Assembly: GCA_020637335.1 (NCBI GenBank)
Contig: JACJWC010000005.1
Location: forward strand, 193,310 to 257,309
Source: Acidobacteriota bacterium
GTDB taxonomy: Bacteria; Acidobacteriota; Holophagae; Acanthopleuribacterales; Acanthopleuribacteraceae
DNA length: 64,000 bases
Direction of reading: 5' to 3'
The number at the start of each line of letters is the position of its first letter. Within the stretch, counting starts at the first letter, position 1. The position numbers and the translations under genes were made by a program. Positions 36,218 through 45,797 of this stretch are shown piece after piece. The notes under the pieces were generated by a model. It did no database searches and was not told where the DNA came from. It worked only from the letters and a program-made list of their open reading frames with translations.

Positions 36218-36946
36218 TTACCTCAAACTCATTGCCATATACGTTTTACTGTTTTCCAAATCAACCAAGGACCCGACCAGATTGGTTTTAGCTTTTGCTA
36301 ACAAATTTTTGGCCACGCTGCGTGAATGATCCTGCATCAAAAACTCAAGACTCAAACTGCCCATCGGTTCCGTCGAGCGGTTCCAGGCATGCAGGTACTG
36401 GATCAGCAACAAATAGTGATTGAGGATTTTTTTGCGATAACGTTCTGTACATTGCGACCAATCGCCTTCAGCCATTTCTGCAGCATAGGCGCGTGCCTCC
36501 AAAACCTTTTTTTGGATTGGGCCGGGGAGCGCCACCAAGCGGTTCTGGATAACCGGGTCTTTCAAATCCAAAAAGTGCTGGTATTCGTGGTTGAACACGC
36601 TGATCCGATCCGGTTCACTTAAATCAAATAGCATTTTGGAAACCCGAAACTCCATGTTCACGGTCACCTTACCCGCCTTATAGCCCAAGGTCCCCACCAA
36701 TTCAGCAAATGAATGGGGCGTAAGGGGCTCGCCTTCAACAAAATATTTGAATAGGGCGCGGTGGCGCGCTCTGACCTCGGTTGGTTTTAAGCCCAATTCC
36801 ACTAAATCAACCCTTTGATAATCAGTGGGATAGGACAAGGGAAAAGACGGTACGATCTCCATTGAGTTCGCATTATTGGGTGTACCGTAAGTTAAAATTG
36901 ATGCGGACAGAAAAATCTTGACTACTTGGAAAAACACCAAGTCCAT
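36218..36946 (-). CDS. Unknown protein with HEYQH motif
   Basis: 242 residues. I do not recognise the family. A HEYQH motif (HExxH) occurs in the context RISVFNHEYQHFLDL, and a Glu-containing helix (EARAYAAEMAEGD) follows about 35 residues later, where a gluzincin would place its third zinc ligand. An N-terminal hydrophobic stretch (VFFQVVKIFLSASILTYG) could be a signal peptide, so a small exported zinc protease is conceivable. The ATG at 36946 was chosen over 37006 because AGAGGTG lies five bases before it. It is followed closely by the DUF1579-like gene. Confidence 0.6.
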   Translation of the reverse strand: MDLVFFQVVKIFLSASILTYGTPNNANSMEIVPSFPLSYPTDYQRVDLVELGLKPTEVRARHRALFKYFVEGEPLTPHSFAELVGTLGYKAGKVTVNMEFRVSKMLFDLSEPDRISVFNHEYQHFLDLKDPVIQNRLVALPGPIQKKVLEARAYAAEMAEGDWSQCTERYRKKILNHYLLLIQYLHAWNRSTEPMGSLSLEFLMQDHSRSVAKNLLAKAKTNLVGSLVDLENSKTYMAMSLR

Positions 36947-37188
36947 TAAACACCTCTCGCTCGCATCGTTTGCGGTCCTGTTTTGCAATTCGAAAAACAG
37001 ACGCAAAAAGTTTATGAATGGCGCCTAAAGAAATGTAAAAATTCATGAGCGAGCTCGGTATACACCAATAAATGCCAAGAAAATAGCGAGAATATTGAAC
37101 TGGAAACACACAATAAAATCTCGCCTCGAGGTCCCGGTTTAAAGCATCGGTCTTGACGGAAAAACAAATTCCGAGATTGGACCCAAAG

Positions 37189-38043
37189 CTATTCGCCAAA
37201 CAGATTTAGTTGAGTTTCGGGTGTTTGCAGTTGGATCAAAGCATTCCAAATGGCTGGCGAATGGATTCGGGCAAAAGACTGGGCGACCCACGGCGCCAGG
37301 CGATCATCATCGACGTGGTGAAAAAACAGATAAACGGGTTTGCCCGCTTGGGTCCAGGTTTGGCTGCGTTTTAACAGGCGGTTGAGCCCAACTTGATCCT
37401 TCCAGTAGTGCGGGTTGCCTAAGTAACGGACCATTGGCGCCGCGCCCCAGCCGCGTTCATCCATGGGCATCTGCGGTTTGCGCTCCATAATGGCCAACCA
37501 ATTTTGGGATTCCGGTGTATCAAAAAAAGGCTGTGTATCAAAACAGCAAAGGCCCCAGCCCCACTCGCCCAGTTTGCGAGAGACCATGTCGGTAATGCCC
37601 GCTGGCCCAAACAATTTGGGGTTTCGAAATTCGACATTCAGGGTCACGTCAGAAGGCACAGCATCGGCCAAATAGGCCAACCTGTCCACGTCTTTGAAAC
37701 GCGGGGGCAATTGCAGAAAAAACGGACCCCATTTGTGGCTCAAGGGGCGCAATGCTTCAAAAAATTGACGCAAAAGGTGGCCCGAATGCGCGCACATCGG
37801 TTCATGGCTTATCGATTTGCTGATCTTGAACACAAAGCGAAAATCATCGGGTGTCTCGCGATCCCAAATGGCTAACCGTTCGACAGGAGGGGTTGCATAA
37901 AAGGTGGTGTTGCCCTCGACGGCATTGAAGACCTGTGCATAGGCGCGCAACTTCTCTTCTGGACTGGATTTTTTGGCAAAAAGAAAAGGGGCCCATGCCG
38001 GGTTGGCCCACATGGGACAACCCAGATACACAGGCCCCTGCAT
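37189..38043 (-). CDS. DUF72 (YecE-like) protein
   Basis: 284 residues of the DUF72 family: YLGCPMWANPAWAPFL, FNAVEGNTTFYATPPVE and FRFVFKISKSISHE are typical, and the C-terminal AYLFFHH-type stretch is present as PVYLFFHHVDDD. The family has a TIM-barrel fold and no settled function. It starts nine bases after an ATP-grasp gene and probably shares its transcript. Confidence 0.88.
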   Translation of the reverse strand: MQGPVYLGCPMWANPAWAPFLFAKKSSPEEKLRAYAQVFNAVEGNTTFYATPPVERLAIWDRETPDDFRFVFKISKSISHEPMCAHSGHLLRQFFEALRPLSHKWGPFFLQLPPRFKDVDRLAYLADAVPSDVTLNVEFRNPKLFGPAGITDMVSRKLGEWGWGLCCFDTQPFFDTPESQNWLAIMERKPQMPMDERGWGAAPMVRYLGNPHYWKDQVGLNRLLKRSQTWTQAGKPVYLFFHHVDDDRLAPWVAQSFARIHSPAIWNALIQLQTPETQLNLFGE

Positions 38044-38052
38044 CCAGAGTTC

Positions 38053-39273
38053 CTAGCGTGCGCGGACTTTAATCGTTTGGCCGATTTCGTCCATGATGGC
38101 GCGCAGCCCATCGTAATCGGGATACTTGACCCGCATCCAGGCATTGGCCCAATAGCCGCCTTCTACCGGCGCTGTCCTGCTGCCGACGGGCGGAAAATGA
38201 CCATCAATGATCCATTGTCCGTATTTTTTCTGGATCAGGTCCAAACCTTCGTAGGCCGCAATCGTGCCATCGCGATCGGGCCGCAAGGCAATCATGCCCG
38301 CCGAATAGTTGCGTGAAGGAGGGCGGCCCGGCTTGCGGTGCACAATGGCCATAGCCCATTCCTGGTACAGATCAAAATCGTTGGCCGCACAATACAGGTC
38401 CCACGCGCCCACCCCAGGTGGGCGGCAACCGATCTCACTAAATTTCAAGCCTTTCGGTCCGTAAAACCATTCCATGTGGGTCGCGGAGGTTCCAATGCCC
38501 AGCGCTTTGATGACTTTGCGGCCCATGACTTTTAATTCGTCATAACCCGAAGCGTCCAAGCGGTTGGTCGTAATGATCTGAGGCGAAATCCAACGGGTCC
38601 GCATGGCGTGCAAGACGTTTGGATAATAATGGCTCACAAACTCGTGAACGACGTCCCCACCAATCGAAATGGTGTCGTAAAAGCCCTCATGGCCTTCAAT
38701 AAACTCTTCAACCGCGATGTAGGCACCTTTATGCGCACCCAATTCGAGCATGGCCGCATCCAACTCGGCCGCGTTGTTGACCCGGGTCGCGCCGGCTGCA
38801 CCCGCACCTGCCGGTGGCTTAAGAATCAATGGAAAGCCCACCTTCTGAGCAAAAGCGCGAATTTCGTCGGGCGAGTGGGCACCAGTACTCTGAGCACAAG
38901 GGATCCCGGCCTCCCGTAAAGCTTGTTTCATGGCCGGTTTATCACGGCATAGAAAGGCTGTTTTGACGGAGGTTCCCGGGATCCCGCAAGCTTCACGGAC
39001 CTTGGCGACCGGCATGATATGCGCCTCAATGGTCGCCTCTAAACGATCGACCCAACCGCGTTTCTGGCAGCGCTGAACCGCCGCTAATAAAGAGGGTTCA
39101 TGCACAACCGATTGGACCTGTTCGTAATGGACCAATTTTTCTTTGATCGCTCGCGGAACAGACTCCCAAGGCACTTCACCAATGCCAGTAATCTTGGCGC
39201 CTACGGAATGAAGCGCATCAATAAATTTCCCCTGGTAACTGGGGAAACAGGGTTCGACAAATAAAACGTGCAT
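38053..39273 (-). CDS. ATP-grasp ligase, paralog 1
   Basis: 406 residues with an ATP-grasp domain: FPLILKPPAGAGAAGATRV (ATP-binding Lys), AVEEFIEGHEG, and the metal-site region THMEWFYGPKGLKFSEIGCR ending in PPG. Such enzymes join a carboxylate to an amine or thiol through an acyl-phosphate. The ATG at 39273 has GGAGGAG directly upstream. The protein is clearly related to the ATP-grasp gene at 44366-45583, sharing THMEWF and EIGxRPPG. Substrates unknown. It follows another ATP-grasp gene by 11 bases. Confidence 0.88.
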   Translation of the reverse strand: MHVLFVEPCFPSYQGKFIDALHSVGAKITGIGEVPWESVPRAIKEKLVHYEQVQSVVHEPSLLAAVQRCQKRGWVDRLEATIEAHIMPVAKVREACGIPGTSVKTAFLCRDKPAMKQALREAGIPCAQSTGAHSPDEIRAFAQKVGFPLILKPPAGAGAAGATRVNNAAELDAAMLELGAHKGAYIAVEEFIEGHEGFYDTISIGGDVVHEFVSHYYPNVLHAMRTRWISPQIITTNRLDASGYDELKVMGRKVIKALGIGTSATHMEWFYGPKGLKFSEIGCRPPGVGAWDLYCAANDFDLYQEWAMAIVHRKPGRPPSRNYSAGMIALRPDRDGTIAAYEGLDLIQKKYGQWIIDGHFPPVGSRTAPVEGGYWANAWMRVKYPDYDGLRAIMDEIGQTIKVRAR

Positions 39274-39284
39274 GGCTCCTCCGA

Positions 39285-40523
39285 TTAAGCCTTTCCTTCT
39301 TGGTCGCGCCACTTCTGGATGCGCCCAAAGAACAGTTCGGTAAATGAATCCACTTCATGAGCGGGGAACAAGGCTGCTACTTTTTTGCGAACGGCATCGC
39401 GGCACATATCCGTACCGAAGAATTCATAGGCAATCTCGTCCAGATGGGACAAGTGCTTGGCACAAAACTCCTCAAAACGGTCGGTTTCAAAGCGTTTACG
39501 CGCAATGGCGGCATAGGCGGCAATCCGTTCGCGGTAGGGCATATCCGGTTCGGCAGCAATTTTGTAGAACGGCTCCCAATCCAGGTTTTTGCGCATCTGT
39601 CGCTGGGTTACCGCACAGTAAACCGACCAGCGGATGTTGGCCTTCACCAGCCAGGGAAAATGGTAGTGCAAGCTCGTGACCTGACTGTCCGGACACGGAT
39701 TCGCATAATCGATCGGGTACCACTCAGTGCCTTGGCGCAGAGCCTCACAGCTATTGAAGTCCCAACCAAAAAACGCATTAATCGTCAGGGTGATATCGGC
39801 GAGGAGTTGCTTTTCCTCATCGCTGATATCGATGTCCATCATGTAGCGGTCGTGCAAAGGTGCGCCTGGATCGTAGGACACAAAACGCGTCTGAGGACCC
39901 AAACCGATGGTTCGCACAAACCGATCAAACGGATTTACCGCTGACTGCAGGTGCATGACCCGTTTTCCGGACTGTTCATAAGATGCGCGCAGAGCCGATT
40001 CATTGTCGATCTTGGATACGCCGACCCAGGCCCCACCGTCATAAGGTTTCATAAACATGGGATAACCCAATGAATCCCCAATTTTGCCCAAATCAAACAG
40101 GCGGGCATAGCTCATCAAGGTCGGGCGCAGATCGTTGCTGGGTTCGTAATCTTTTGGCGGGATCATCCAGGTTTCGGGAATTTTCATGCCCAGCTTCATC
40201 ATGGCGCAGTAGCTGGTGTGTTTCTCCATGGATTGGATCGACCAGGGATTGTTGAACACATACAAATCATCCATCAGAACCGCTTTTTTGATCCATTCGC
40301 GACTGGTATGGAACCAATGCGTTAAGCGATCAATTACAACGGTGTATTTGCAAGCCTGTTTGAGGTCAAAAGGCTCGATCGTCAGACGCTCCACGGCCAG
40401 CTTAACCGTCTCTTTTTTGTGCGGAATCGCCAGATCCAGGCGACGCATCAGTTCTTCATAACAAATCGGCCAACAGATGTCCGCGCCAAGCGATAAACCA
40501 ATCCACCGGGTGCTTTCAGCCAT
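39285..40523 (-). CDS. ATP-grasp-like ligase, divergent type
   Basis: 412 residues. The central part looks like an ATP-grasp fold: YPMFMKPYDGGAWVGVSKI (ATP-binding Lys), then RYMMDIDISDEEKQLLADI and INAFFGWDFNSCEAL with acidic residues. It is not closely similar to the other two ATP-grasp proteins here. The ATG at 40523 follows AAGGAG by about nine bases, and a TATAAT box lies about 55 bases upstream, so this probably begins the three-gene unit with the ATP-grasp paralog and DUF72. Confidence 0.78.
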   Translation of the reverse strand: MAESTRWIGLSLGADICWPICYEELMRRLDLAIPHKKETVKLAVERLTIEPFDLKQACKYTVVIDRLTHWFHTSREWIKKAVLMDDLYVFNNPWSIQSMEKHTSYCAMMKLGMKIPETWMIPPKDYEPSNDLRPTLMSYARLFDLGKIGDSLGYPMFMKPYDGGAWVGVSKIDNESALRASYEQSGKRVMHLQSAVNPFDRFVRTIGLGPQTRFVSYDPGAPLHDRYMMDIDISDEEKQLLADITLTINAFFGWDFNSCEALRQGTEWYPIDYANPCPDSQVTSLHYHFPWLVKANIRWSVYCAVTQRQMRKNLDWEPFYKIAAEPDMPYRERIAAYAAIARKRFETDRFEEFCAKHLSHLDEIAYEFFGTDMCRDAVRKKVAALFPAHEVDSFTELFFGRIQKWRDQEGKA

Positions 40524-40578
40524 ACTGCAAACTCCTTGCCCTAGATTCAGACTTTATTAGAAACCGGAAATAACCTTC

Positions 40579-40584
40579 ATTATA
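40579..40584 (-). promoter_or_regulatory. Possible -10 box
   Basis: A perfect TATAAT on the minus strand lies in the 101-base gap before the divergent ATP-grasp gene. No good -35 box was found at the right spacing, so support is partial. Confidence 0.4.
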
Positions 40585-40624
40585 GCCAGGAAAAGTTAAA
40601 TATTTGAGCTTTTTGGGCGATTGC

Positions 40625-41761
40625 TTATTCGTAGATCATCCAAAGCGGACCGGGATAAATCCAGGAAAACGCTTCCCGCAACCGATCGCGCCAGTTTTCC
40701 CAGTTGTGGCCGTCGCGCGCCTCACGGTAACGCACCTCAATCCCAGCCGCCTGGAGAAAAGGAACCATGCTGCGATTCTCGTAGATCAAACTCTCGTATG
40801 TCCCACACGAAACAAAAACCTTTTCAGCCGGTCGGCCCGGATTCTCGCGAAAACGATTCATAAAAGCTACAACCGGATCAAAGGCCTGCGAACGCTTGTG
40901 TTTGCCAATATCCGTAAAAGCAAAGGAACCCGACTGCAGGAGCAAGCGGCCAAACATGCCGGGGTAATACCAGGCCGTGCTGAGCGAAGCTACCCCGCCG
41001 AAACTGGCGCCCATCAAACAACGCGAATCGGGCCGGGCACGTAGGGGTAACTTGCCTTCGATCAGCGGAACCAGATCTTCTGCGATGAATTGCGCATGTG
41101 GTTGATAGCCAGCATACTCCTTTAGCCGATCATCACTTTGGGTCAAGACGGCAATCAATGGTGCCAATTCACCCCGATGAATCATGTTATCAAGTATCGT
41201 TTTTAAAGCTGCAAATTTCATATAGTCAAACCCATCGTGAACAATGAGCAACGGGTATCTGCGGGTTTTTCGGAACCGGGCCGGTAAGTAGAGTTGAACC
41301 GTTTTGGCTGAACCCAGGGCCGTATGCGGCACGGTGAGCTCGTGTAAACTGCCGGGTCGCGTTTCTGGGTCCTCGTTGGCCCAATCGGGCAAAGCGTAGC
41401 CAGTGGTGTGACAGACCGAGTTGGCCCCAAACGGATCCCTTGCCAAATGTGGATTGAGCGGATCGTTGATCAGTTTGCGTTTACCGTCTTTTTCAACCCA
41501 GAACTTGTACTCAACCCGCGAATTATCGGGTATTTCCAAGGTGCGAAACCACAAATCGCTTTCGCCTAAACGCTCAAACTCCTCGCCGGACTCCAGGCCA
41601 AAGATCCAGTGCTGCAGCAGAATCTTATCCACATAGCCGCGATAAACAAACGTGATCTGATTGCCTTCCACGTGGGGAAAACTGCGATCAGCCAGGAATT
41701 GATCAATCGCTTCCTTGCTGAAATCGCCGGTGCGTTTAAATTCCTGAATGGCGGTTGGCAT
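40625..41761 (-). CDS. Fes/EsteraseD-like esterase with N-terminal CBM48-like domain
   Basis: 378 residues. Residues 30-125 resemble the beta-sandwich found ahead of enterochelin-type esterases (VEYKFWVEKDGKRKLINDPL, then ARDPFGANS). Residues 140-378 are an alpha/beta hydrolase of the Esterase D type with nucleophile Ser253 in LMGASFGGVASL and a C-terminal catalytic His in DGHNWENW. It may hydrolyse a siderophore or other ester. The ATG at 41761 shares one base with the stop of the S51-like gene (TGATG), with GGAGAGG upstream, so the two are coupled. No signal peptide is visible. Confidence 0.85.
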   Translation of the reverse strand: MPTAIQEFKRTGDFSKEAIDQFLADRSFPHVEGNQITFVYRGYVDKILLQHWIFGLESGEEFERLGESDLWFRTLEIPDNSRVEYKFWVEKDGKRKLINDPLNPHLARDPFGANSVCHTTGYALPDWANEDPETRPGSLHELTVPHTALGSAKTVQLYLPARFRKTRRYPLLIVHDGFDYMKFAALKTILDNMIHRGELAPLIAVLTQSDDRLKEYAGYQPHAQFIAEDLVPLIEGKLPLRARPDSRCLMGASFGGVASLSTAWYYPGMFGRLLLQSGSFAFTDIGKHKRSQAFDPVVAFMNRFRENPGRPAEKVFVSCGTYESLIYENRSMVPFLQAAGIEVRYREARDGHNWENWRDRLREAFSWIYPGPLWMIYE

Positions 41762-42693
41762 CAGAGCACCTCTCCAAGTTCGCCATCCACGGCCAGGTAG
41801 CGGGTGGGTTTCAAGGCCTTCAGTTGCTTGCCATCCCACATAATGGCGGTATGGGGGTCCAGCGCAACACACAGTGCCGGGTCAAATCGCCGGGCAAAAA
41901 GAGCAACCCGATTGGGATCATTTAAACGCAACCGTTTGGACGCGTGCGGCAAAGCCACTAGGTTGGGCACCAAGCCAAAACCCTGCTCCAAAATCTCGGG
42001 GTTACCTTGGCCTTGGGGCGGACTGTCATGGAATAACACGATCCGATCCGTTAGAACCATGGCACCTGCAGACCAGCCAAACACTGCCATTTTGGTAAAG
42101 TGACGTTCCACCCCAAACAAACGGATCCGGTTAAGCAAGACCACCACATGGCCACCGGCGATCAACAGGGCACAACAGCGACCCAATATTTGTTCAATCT
42201 CCTCCCGCTCCGCTTGTAAACGCGGTAACCGAGACAAGGGCCAGGCCTGGCGAAATTCGCGATGGATTTGGCGGATCTGGTCCTGATGCATTTCATCTAA
42301 TTGACGGACCAACTGAATGCTCTGGGTTACGGCCGGTTCCAACAGCTTAGATTCCTCGGGGTAACGCATCAGGTAGCGCGCCTTTTCAAGGACACCTTCC
42401 AATTGGATGCTGTAGAGCTGCTGGGCCCGGCGCAACAAGCTTTGGCGTTTGCGATATTCGTGGCGATAATCGGGATGAAGCGCAAACAGCCGTTCCGAGC
42501 GTTGGTGCAGGTAAAGGTGGATGGTCTGGTGCTGTAAATGCGCATCCAATTCTTGAATTTCCTCTTCGCGTTCCTGCCACCCGGCTGTAATCAGCGCAAA
42601 AGGGCGATCAAAAGCAAAGGGCTCAATTATTTCGCGTAGATTGGGCTCAAAACGTTGCGGTCCCAACAATACGACGGGAAACGGTGATGACAC
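41761..42693 (-). CDS. S51-like (cyanophycinase/dipeptidase E) hydrolase
   Basis: 310 residues. The nucleophile elbow VFGWSAGAMVL (Ser208) and the later LVALPHASKRLRLNDPNRV (His250), together with the CALLIAGGHVVVL stretch, match the peptidase S51 fold. Family members cleave Asp-dipeptides or cyanophycin. A helical insertion of about 100 residues (75-175) between the first strand and the core is unusual. The GTG at 42693 was chosen because GGGGAGGAAGG precedes it. It overlaps the esterase gene by one base. Confidence 0.72.
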   Translation of the reverse strand: MSSPFPVVLLGPQRFEPNLREIIEPFAFDRPFALITAGWQEREEEIQELDAHLQHQTIHLYLHQRSERLFALHPDYRHEYRKRQSLLRRAQQLYSIQLEGVLEKARYLMRYPEESKLLEPAVTQSIQLVRQLDEMHQDQIRQIHREFRQAWPLSRLPRLQAEREEIEQILGRCCALLIAGGHVVVLLNRIRLFGVERHFTKMAVFGWSAGAMVLTDRIVLFHDSPPQGQGNPEILEQGFGLVPNLVALPHASKRLRLNDPNRVALFARRFDPALCVALDPHTAIMWDGKQLKALKPTRYLAVDGELGEVL

Positions 42694-42756
42694 GTTCCTT
42701 CCTCCCCTGAACAAACCGCCATCCTAACACAAGAAAAAAAGCGAACGGGCAAGAGT

Positions 42757-44355
42757 CTAGAAATACGCCTTTAAACGATTAATCAACTGGTGTGTGGAAG
42801 CGTCGTGAGTACCGATTTCCTCGCCCGCCAATGCCCTTTCGATTTGAGTGGCGCATTTTTTTCCTAGTTCCACACCCCATTGGTCAAAGGCGTTAATATT
42901 CCATAACATGCTCTGAACAAAGATTTTGTGCTCGTACAAGGCAATCAAGGCGCCCAAACTGTGCGGTGTCAGCTTTTCGGCAATCAGCGCATTGCTGGGC
43001 CGATTCCCTTCAAAGGTGCGATAGGAGATCAGCCGCGATTCGCAACCTTCGGCAATCAACTGTTCTTCCGTTTTGCCAAAGGCCAAGGCCTCCATTTGGG
43101 CCACGAAATTTGCCATGAGTTGGCGATGATGAGTGCCGCTGGGGTTCAGCGATTGCGCGAACCCGATGAAATCGGCCGGAACGAGGACCGTTCCCTGATG
43201 CAGGAGTTGGTAAAAAGCATGTTGGCCATTGGTACCCGGTTCACCCCACAAAATGGGACCTGTGGGATAGGTGACCCGATTGCCGTTTCGATCGACCGAT
43301 TTGCCGTTGGATTCCATATCGGCCTGCTGAAAGTAGGCGGGGAAACGGTGCAGGTACTGGTCATAAGGCAGAATTGCATAGGATTGGGCTTGCCAGAAAT
43401 GCACATACCAAAAGCCAAGGATAGCCAGGATGGCCGGCATGTTTTTCTGCAGGGGCGCTTCAAAGAAATGGCGGTCCATGGCGTAAAACCCGTCGAGCAA
43501 ATCGCCAAAATGTTTGGGTCCGATCATCAGCATGATGCTCAGTCCTACGGCTGAGGTTAACGAATAACGACCGCCGACCCAGTCCCAAAAGCCAAATACG
43601 CGATCCGGTTCAATGCCAAACTCGGCTACGGCTTTTAGGTTGGTGCTAATCGCCGCGAAATGGTGACCAACCGCCTCGTTGCCCATGGCAGCCACGATCT
43701 GGTCGCGCGCCGACCGGGCATTGGTCATGGTTTCAATTGTCGTAAAGGTTTTTGACACGATCAGGAACAGAGTCTCTTCCAAATCGATTTGTTTTAAGGT
43801 TTCAGCCAGATGGGTACCGTCCACATTGCTGACAAAATGGCAGCGCAGATTCCGATCGCTGTAGGCTTTTAAGGCTTCTGTCACCATTAACGGGCCCAAA
43901 TCGGACCCGCCAATTCCGATGTTCACGATGCTGCGGATGCGTTTACCCGTGGCGCCTTTCAGCGATCCGTAACGCACGCCATTGGCAAAATGCTCCATGG
44001 CATTGAGGACGTGGTGAACATCAGGCATCACATCTTTTCCGGCCACGCAAATGGGCTCTGTGCCGCGGTTGCGCAAAGCCACATGTAGAACGGGCCGATT
44101 TTCGGTGTGGTTAATGGCCTCTCCCCCGCGCATTTTGTTTCGCCACCCATCAAAATCGCTGGATTTCAGCAGTTCAAACAGGCGGTCTAAAATCGGGTCA
44201 TCAATCAGGTTTTTGGAGTAATCCAACCACCAACCGGCCGCTTCCAGTTGGTAGCGCTCGGCCCGTTGCGGATCCTCTGCAAAAACCCGCCGCAGGTGGC
44301 GACCTTCCCAGGCCTTCCTCAAGTCTGCCAGCTGATGCAAAATGTCTGGATTCAA
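42757..44355 (-). CDS. pgi: Glucose-6-phosphate isomerase
   Basis: About 532 residues, matching bacterial Pgi, which interconverts glucose-6-phosphate and fructose-6-phosphate. Signatures include VNIGIGGSDLGPLMVTEAL, SKTFTTIETMTNA, FGFWDWVGGRYSLTSAVG, and NINAFDQWGVELGK near the C-terminus, which carries the catalytic Lys. The start is set to TTG at 44355 because AGGAGG lies six bases before it; the ATG at 44361 abuts that AGGAGG with no spacing. It follows an ATP-grasp gene by ten bases. Confidence 0.95.
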   Translation of the reverse strand: MNPDILHQLADLRKAWEGRHLRRVFAEDPQRAERYQLEAAGWWLDYSKNLIDDPILDRLFELLKSSDFDGWRNKMRGGEAINHTENRPVLHVALRNRGTEPICVAGKDVMPDVHHVLNAMEHFANGVRYGSLKGATGKRIRSIVNIGIGGSDLGPLMVTEALKAYSDRNLRCHFVSNVDGTHLAETLKQIDLEETLFLIVSKTFTTIETMTNARSARDQIVAAMGNEAVGHHFAAISTNLKAVAEFGIEPDRVFGFWDWVGGRYSLTSAVGLSIMLMIGPKHFGDLLDGFYAMDRHFFEAPLQKNMPAILAILGFWYVHFWQAQSYAILPYDQYLHRFPAYFQQADMESNGKSVDRNGNRVTYPTGPILWGEPGTNGQHAFYQLLHQGTVLVPADFIGFAQSLNPSGTHHRQLMANFVAQMEALAFGKTEEQLIAEGCESRLISYRTFEGNRPSNALIAEKLTPHSLGALIALYEHKIFVQSMLWNINAFDQWGVELGKKCATQIERALAGEEIGTHDASTHQLINRLKAYF

Positions 44356-44365
44356 AACCATCCTC

Positions 44366-45583
44366 CTAACGTGCGTAGAGTTGCAAATGACTGCCGATCC
44401 GATCGGCCATGTCCATGCAACGCTGTAGGTCCGGGTGCCTTACGATCAAATAGCCATCAGAAATCAGGGTTTGTTTCCAGTTGCGCCGCGGCGCGCCCAA
44501 CGGCAAAAGGTTTTCGCAGACGATATGGCTGCCCATCTCGCGCCGAATATCGTCCAGACCTCGTATATCCACAATGCGTCCCTGGCCTTGAGCGCGTTTA
44601 AACACCACGGCTGCGTTGTATTTTCGTTCAATCTTCTGGGAGAACGAGCCTTTGATTTCGGCCTCGGCCCAACCGCTGAAGACATCGATATCGCATCCGT
44701 AATTCATGAGTTCAACCGAACGACCACCGGGCGGACGCGCCCCAATCTCACCAAATACAGCTTCGCCGGACGTGCTGTAAAACCATTCCATGTGGGTGAA
44801 CCCGGTTTGGTAATTGAGCGCCTTTAAGACGGCTTGGCCCAGTTGGATACCGGCCTGGATGTGCGGTTGGTCCATATCGCGAAGGGTTAGCGTTTGGGGC
44901 GAAATCCACTCCTCACTGCGGCCAATAATCGGGTTGGGCCGGTACCAGGCCACGTTGTCATACAGGATCCGGCCATTGGCGCAGATGGTGTCGTACGTAT
45001 ATTCTTTGCCATCGATAAATTCTTCAACCGAGACTTCCGGCACGTGGTTGAGTTTGGGAATGATTTCAGCGAGATGGTCGGCAGAATCGACCCGGTAGGT
45101 ATCAGCACTTCCCGCACCGGCGATCGGTTTCACGACCAGCGGGAAACCAATGTCGCGGCTGGCCTGCCAAATCGCATCCACGCTGGCAGCCCGCTGGTTG
45201 CGCGGGACACGGATACCAGCCTCGGCCAAGACTTTCTTCATGACCTCCTTATCGCGAAAGGGAACGGTTTGGGCATGGTTTAAACCGGGCACGCCCAGGC
45301 GTTCGCGTAACCGGGCGGCCAACAACATGCCGGGCTCCCATAAACATAGGATCCGCTGAAAGGGGTAACGTTGGTGGATCGGTTCGATCGCGGCCAGGAC
45401 CGCCTCTTCCTGCCACATTAGACGGACGGGAATGTAGTGGTCCAGGGCTTCACGAGCCACGTCGGGCAACGATTCAACAGGCTGGTCGCCAATCCCAAAC
45501 ACACGCGCACCTTGCGTTTTCAGGCCCCGCGCAAAATAGGGCATTTCCGCAGGAAAGCCAGGAGAGAAAAAAAGCACGTTCAT
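44366..45583 (-). CDS. ATP-grasp ligase, paralog 2
   Basis: 405 residues, an ATP-grasp protein with FPLVVKPIAGAGSADTYRV, VEEFIDGKEYTYDT, and THMEWFYSTSGEAVFGEIGA ending in RPPGG. It resembles the paralog at 38053-39273 across its length. The N-terminus (MNVLFFSPGFPAEMPYF) matches that of the paralog, supporting the ATG at 45583; a GTG at 45592 is the alternative. First gene of a unit with pgi, the S51-like hydrolase and the esterase. Reaction unknown, presumably amide bond formation. Confidence 0.88.
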   Translation of the reverse strand: MNVLFFSPGFPAEMPYFARGLKTQGARVFGIGDQPVESLPDVAREALDHYIPVRLMWQEEAVLAAIEPIHQRYPFQRILCLWEPGMLLAARLRERLGVPGLNHAQTVPFRDKEVMKKVLAEAGIRVPRNQRAASVDAIWQASRDIGFPLVVKPIAGAGSADTYRVDSADHLAEIIPKLNHVPEVSVEEFIDGKEYTYDTICANGRILYDNVAWYRPNPIIGRSEEWISPQTLTLRDMDQPHIQAGIQLGQAVLKALNYQTGFTHMEWFYSTSGEAVFGEIGARPPGGRSVELMNYGCDIDVFSGWAEAEIKGSFSQKIERKYNAAVVFKRAQGQGRIVDIRGLDDIRREMGSHIVCENLLPLGAPRRNWKQTLISDGYLIVRHPDLQRCMDMADRIGSHLQLYAR

Positions 45584-45797
45584 ACAGCCCACTCATGAAA
45601 AAAGGTGCAGCATTAATACCACGGGACCCGGCCAAGTTGCTAGTTTCAAGAGACCAGAGACCAGCAATCTCCCACCCAAAGAGACGACTAGGTTTCCCTC
45701 TCAAAACAGAGCACCTGCACCTCACAGCATACCAACCGCAAGAGAATCCTCTGGCGGGAAGCAGGAGCCATCCAGCCCGCAGGGCGCAAGGCCAAAG

